From NCBI RefSeq assembly GCF_001540865.1, contig NC_033621.1:10902902-10966901 (forward strand): a stretch of 64,000 nt of DNA. The letters are read 5' to 3'. Under the pieces are notes generated by a model. The model did not search any database. It was not told the origin of the DNA and was given only the letters and a program-made list of their open reading frames with translations. Shown piece by piece: positions 63,216-64,000 of the stretch. A program made the translations under genes and the position numbers. This DNA is from Ananas comosus. Taxonomy: Eukaryota; Streptophyta; Magnoliopsida; Poales; Bromeliaceae. The first letter of the stretch is position 1; every line of letters starts with the position of its first letter.

Positions 63216-64000
63216 TAAAATTTTAAAATGCATAAATTAGATGCAAAAATATTTTTTATGTAGGCCAGGCCGAGGCGGCACGATAGGAGAGGTGGTGACA
63301 GTGAAAAAAGATAATATCAGAAATTAGATTTAGAATTTTTAGAAATGGATAAACAAAAAACATATATTTGTAAATTAAAAAAATAATATGTGGGCAACTA
63401 TGGGTGCATGTTGTTGTACAAAATGGTCACAATTGAATGGTTACCCACTAATTTTACCCATAATTTATTGATGAAAAAAATTAGTATCTATTTCTAAAAA
63501 TATATAGAAAATTTGTGAGTAGCTAAGGATATGGGTGGAGATTGGGGGTCTAGGGGAAGCCACCCAAGGGCCTGATCAAAACTAATCAAAGAGGCCATTG
63601 TTTTTTTAATAGTCTAATATTACTATTTCTTGGGACCAAAGCACCATATGTGACATGGAACAGTATTTTGGTGAATTATTGGACCCTTTTTTGATGAAAA
63701 ATATCACCCTTTTTTTGTTCTTTACCAAGAACACTACTTTAGCAGCAAGGAAATAAGAGAATCATTCTCACTCTGCATTTTGCAAAAAAAAAAAGAAAAA
63801 GAAAAAAGAAAAAAAAAGTATCCGTTATATTGCTGATATGACGTCTCCAATTAATCAAAATTTTCTCCTAAGTTCACACATCCCATCATAGTTATTAAAA
63901 AATATTTTTATTATATTTTGCTCTCAAAAGGAGAGATATATTTGACTAAGAATAGATAATATGTCCTTCCCTTCAGCACCCTACATCTCCCTAGAGATGT
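63216..64000. other. AT-rich intergenic DNA, no gene seen
   Basis: Contains an A-rich 'aaagaaaaagaaaaaag' run (63784-63818); no recognisable gene or complete element. Confidence 0.4.

Overview
The window looks like nuclear DNA of a flowering plant, most likely a monocot. It is AT-rich, has long introns and many nested transposable elements, and contains a first exon (the WDR5-like gene) that is extremely GC-rich with G/C-ending codons, as in monocots. The species cannot be fixed from sequence alone. There are short N gaps at 3314-3320, 14498-14507, 48206 and 61491-61500, so structures touching them need care.

Two genes are well supported. (1) Minus strand, 22273 down to 4654: a centromere protein C (CENP-C) gene. 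I could thread 13 exons with consistent phases into a 711-residue protein, with a plant CENP-C N-terminus, a middle kinetochore region, the CENP-C nucleosome-binding motif and the plant C-terminal tail. Two consecutive short introns need GC donors, and one 72-nt intron is in frame. The last exon and 3' flank are duplicated beside an assembly gap. (2) Plus strand, 32246-36265: a WDR5-type seven-bladed WD40 protein (COMPASS H3K4 methylation core) in two exons. Its single 3-kb intron carries at least five degenerate copies of the end of exon 1 with the adjoining intron.

The rest is mostly mobile DNA. From 23.28 to 27.89 kb is a candidate terminal-inverted-repeat element holding a double-stranded-RNA-binding-motif gene (broken by one frameshift in an A7 tract) and an RPA-like OB-fold fragment. 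At 28.0-29.2 kb are a Helitron-like 3' end and a decayed RNase H-like gene. At 40.5-41.56 kb are two nested Mutator-like elements with GC-rich cores. At 51.64-53.46 kb is a clear Pack-MULE with a perfect 9-bp target duplication, carrying an ankyrin/DUF4228-like chimeric reading frame. Scattered through the window are a tRNA-derived SINE family (three copies with target duplications and one truncated), a repeated Mutator-type MITE family (five sites, one nested), hAT-type elements, a solo LTR with a 5-bp target duplication, and other MITEs.

Functionally, the two intact genes are both chromatin factors: CENP-C anchors the kinetochore to CENH3 nucleosomes, and WDR5 scaffolds H3K4 methyltransferases. 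Nothing in the sequence shows that they are co-regulated; they are separated by about 10 kb of transposon-derived DNA. No tRNA, rRNA or CRISPR locus was seen.
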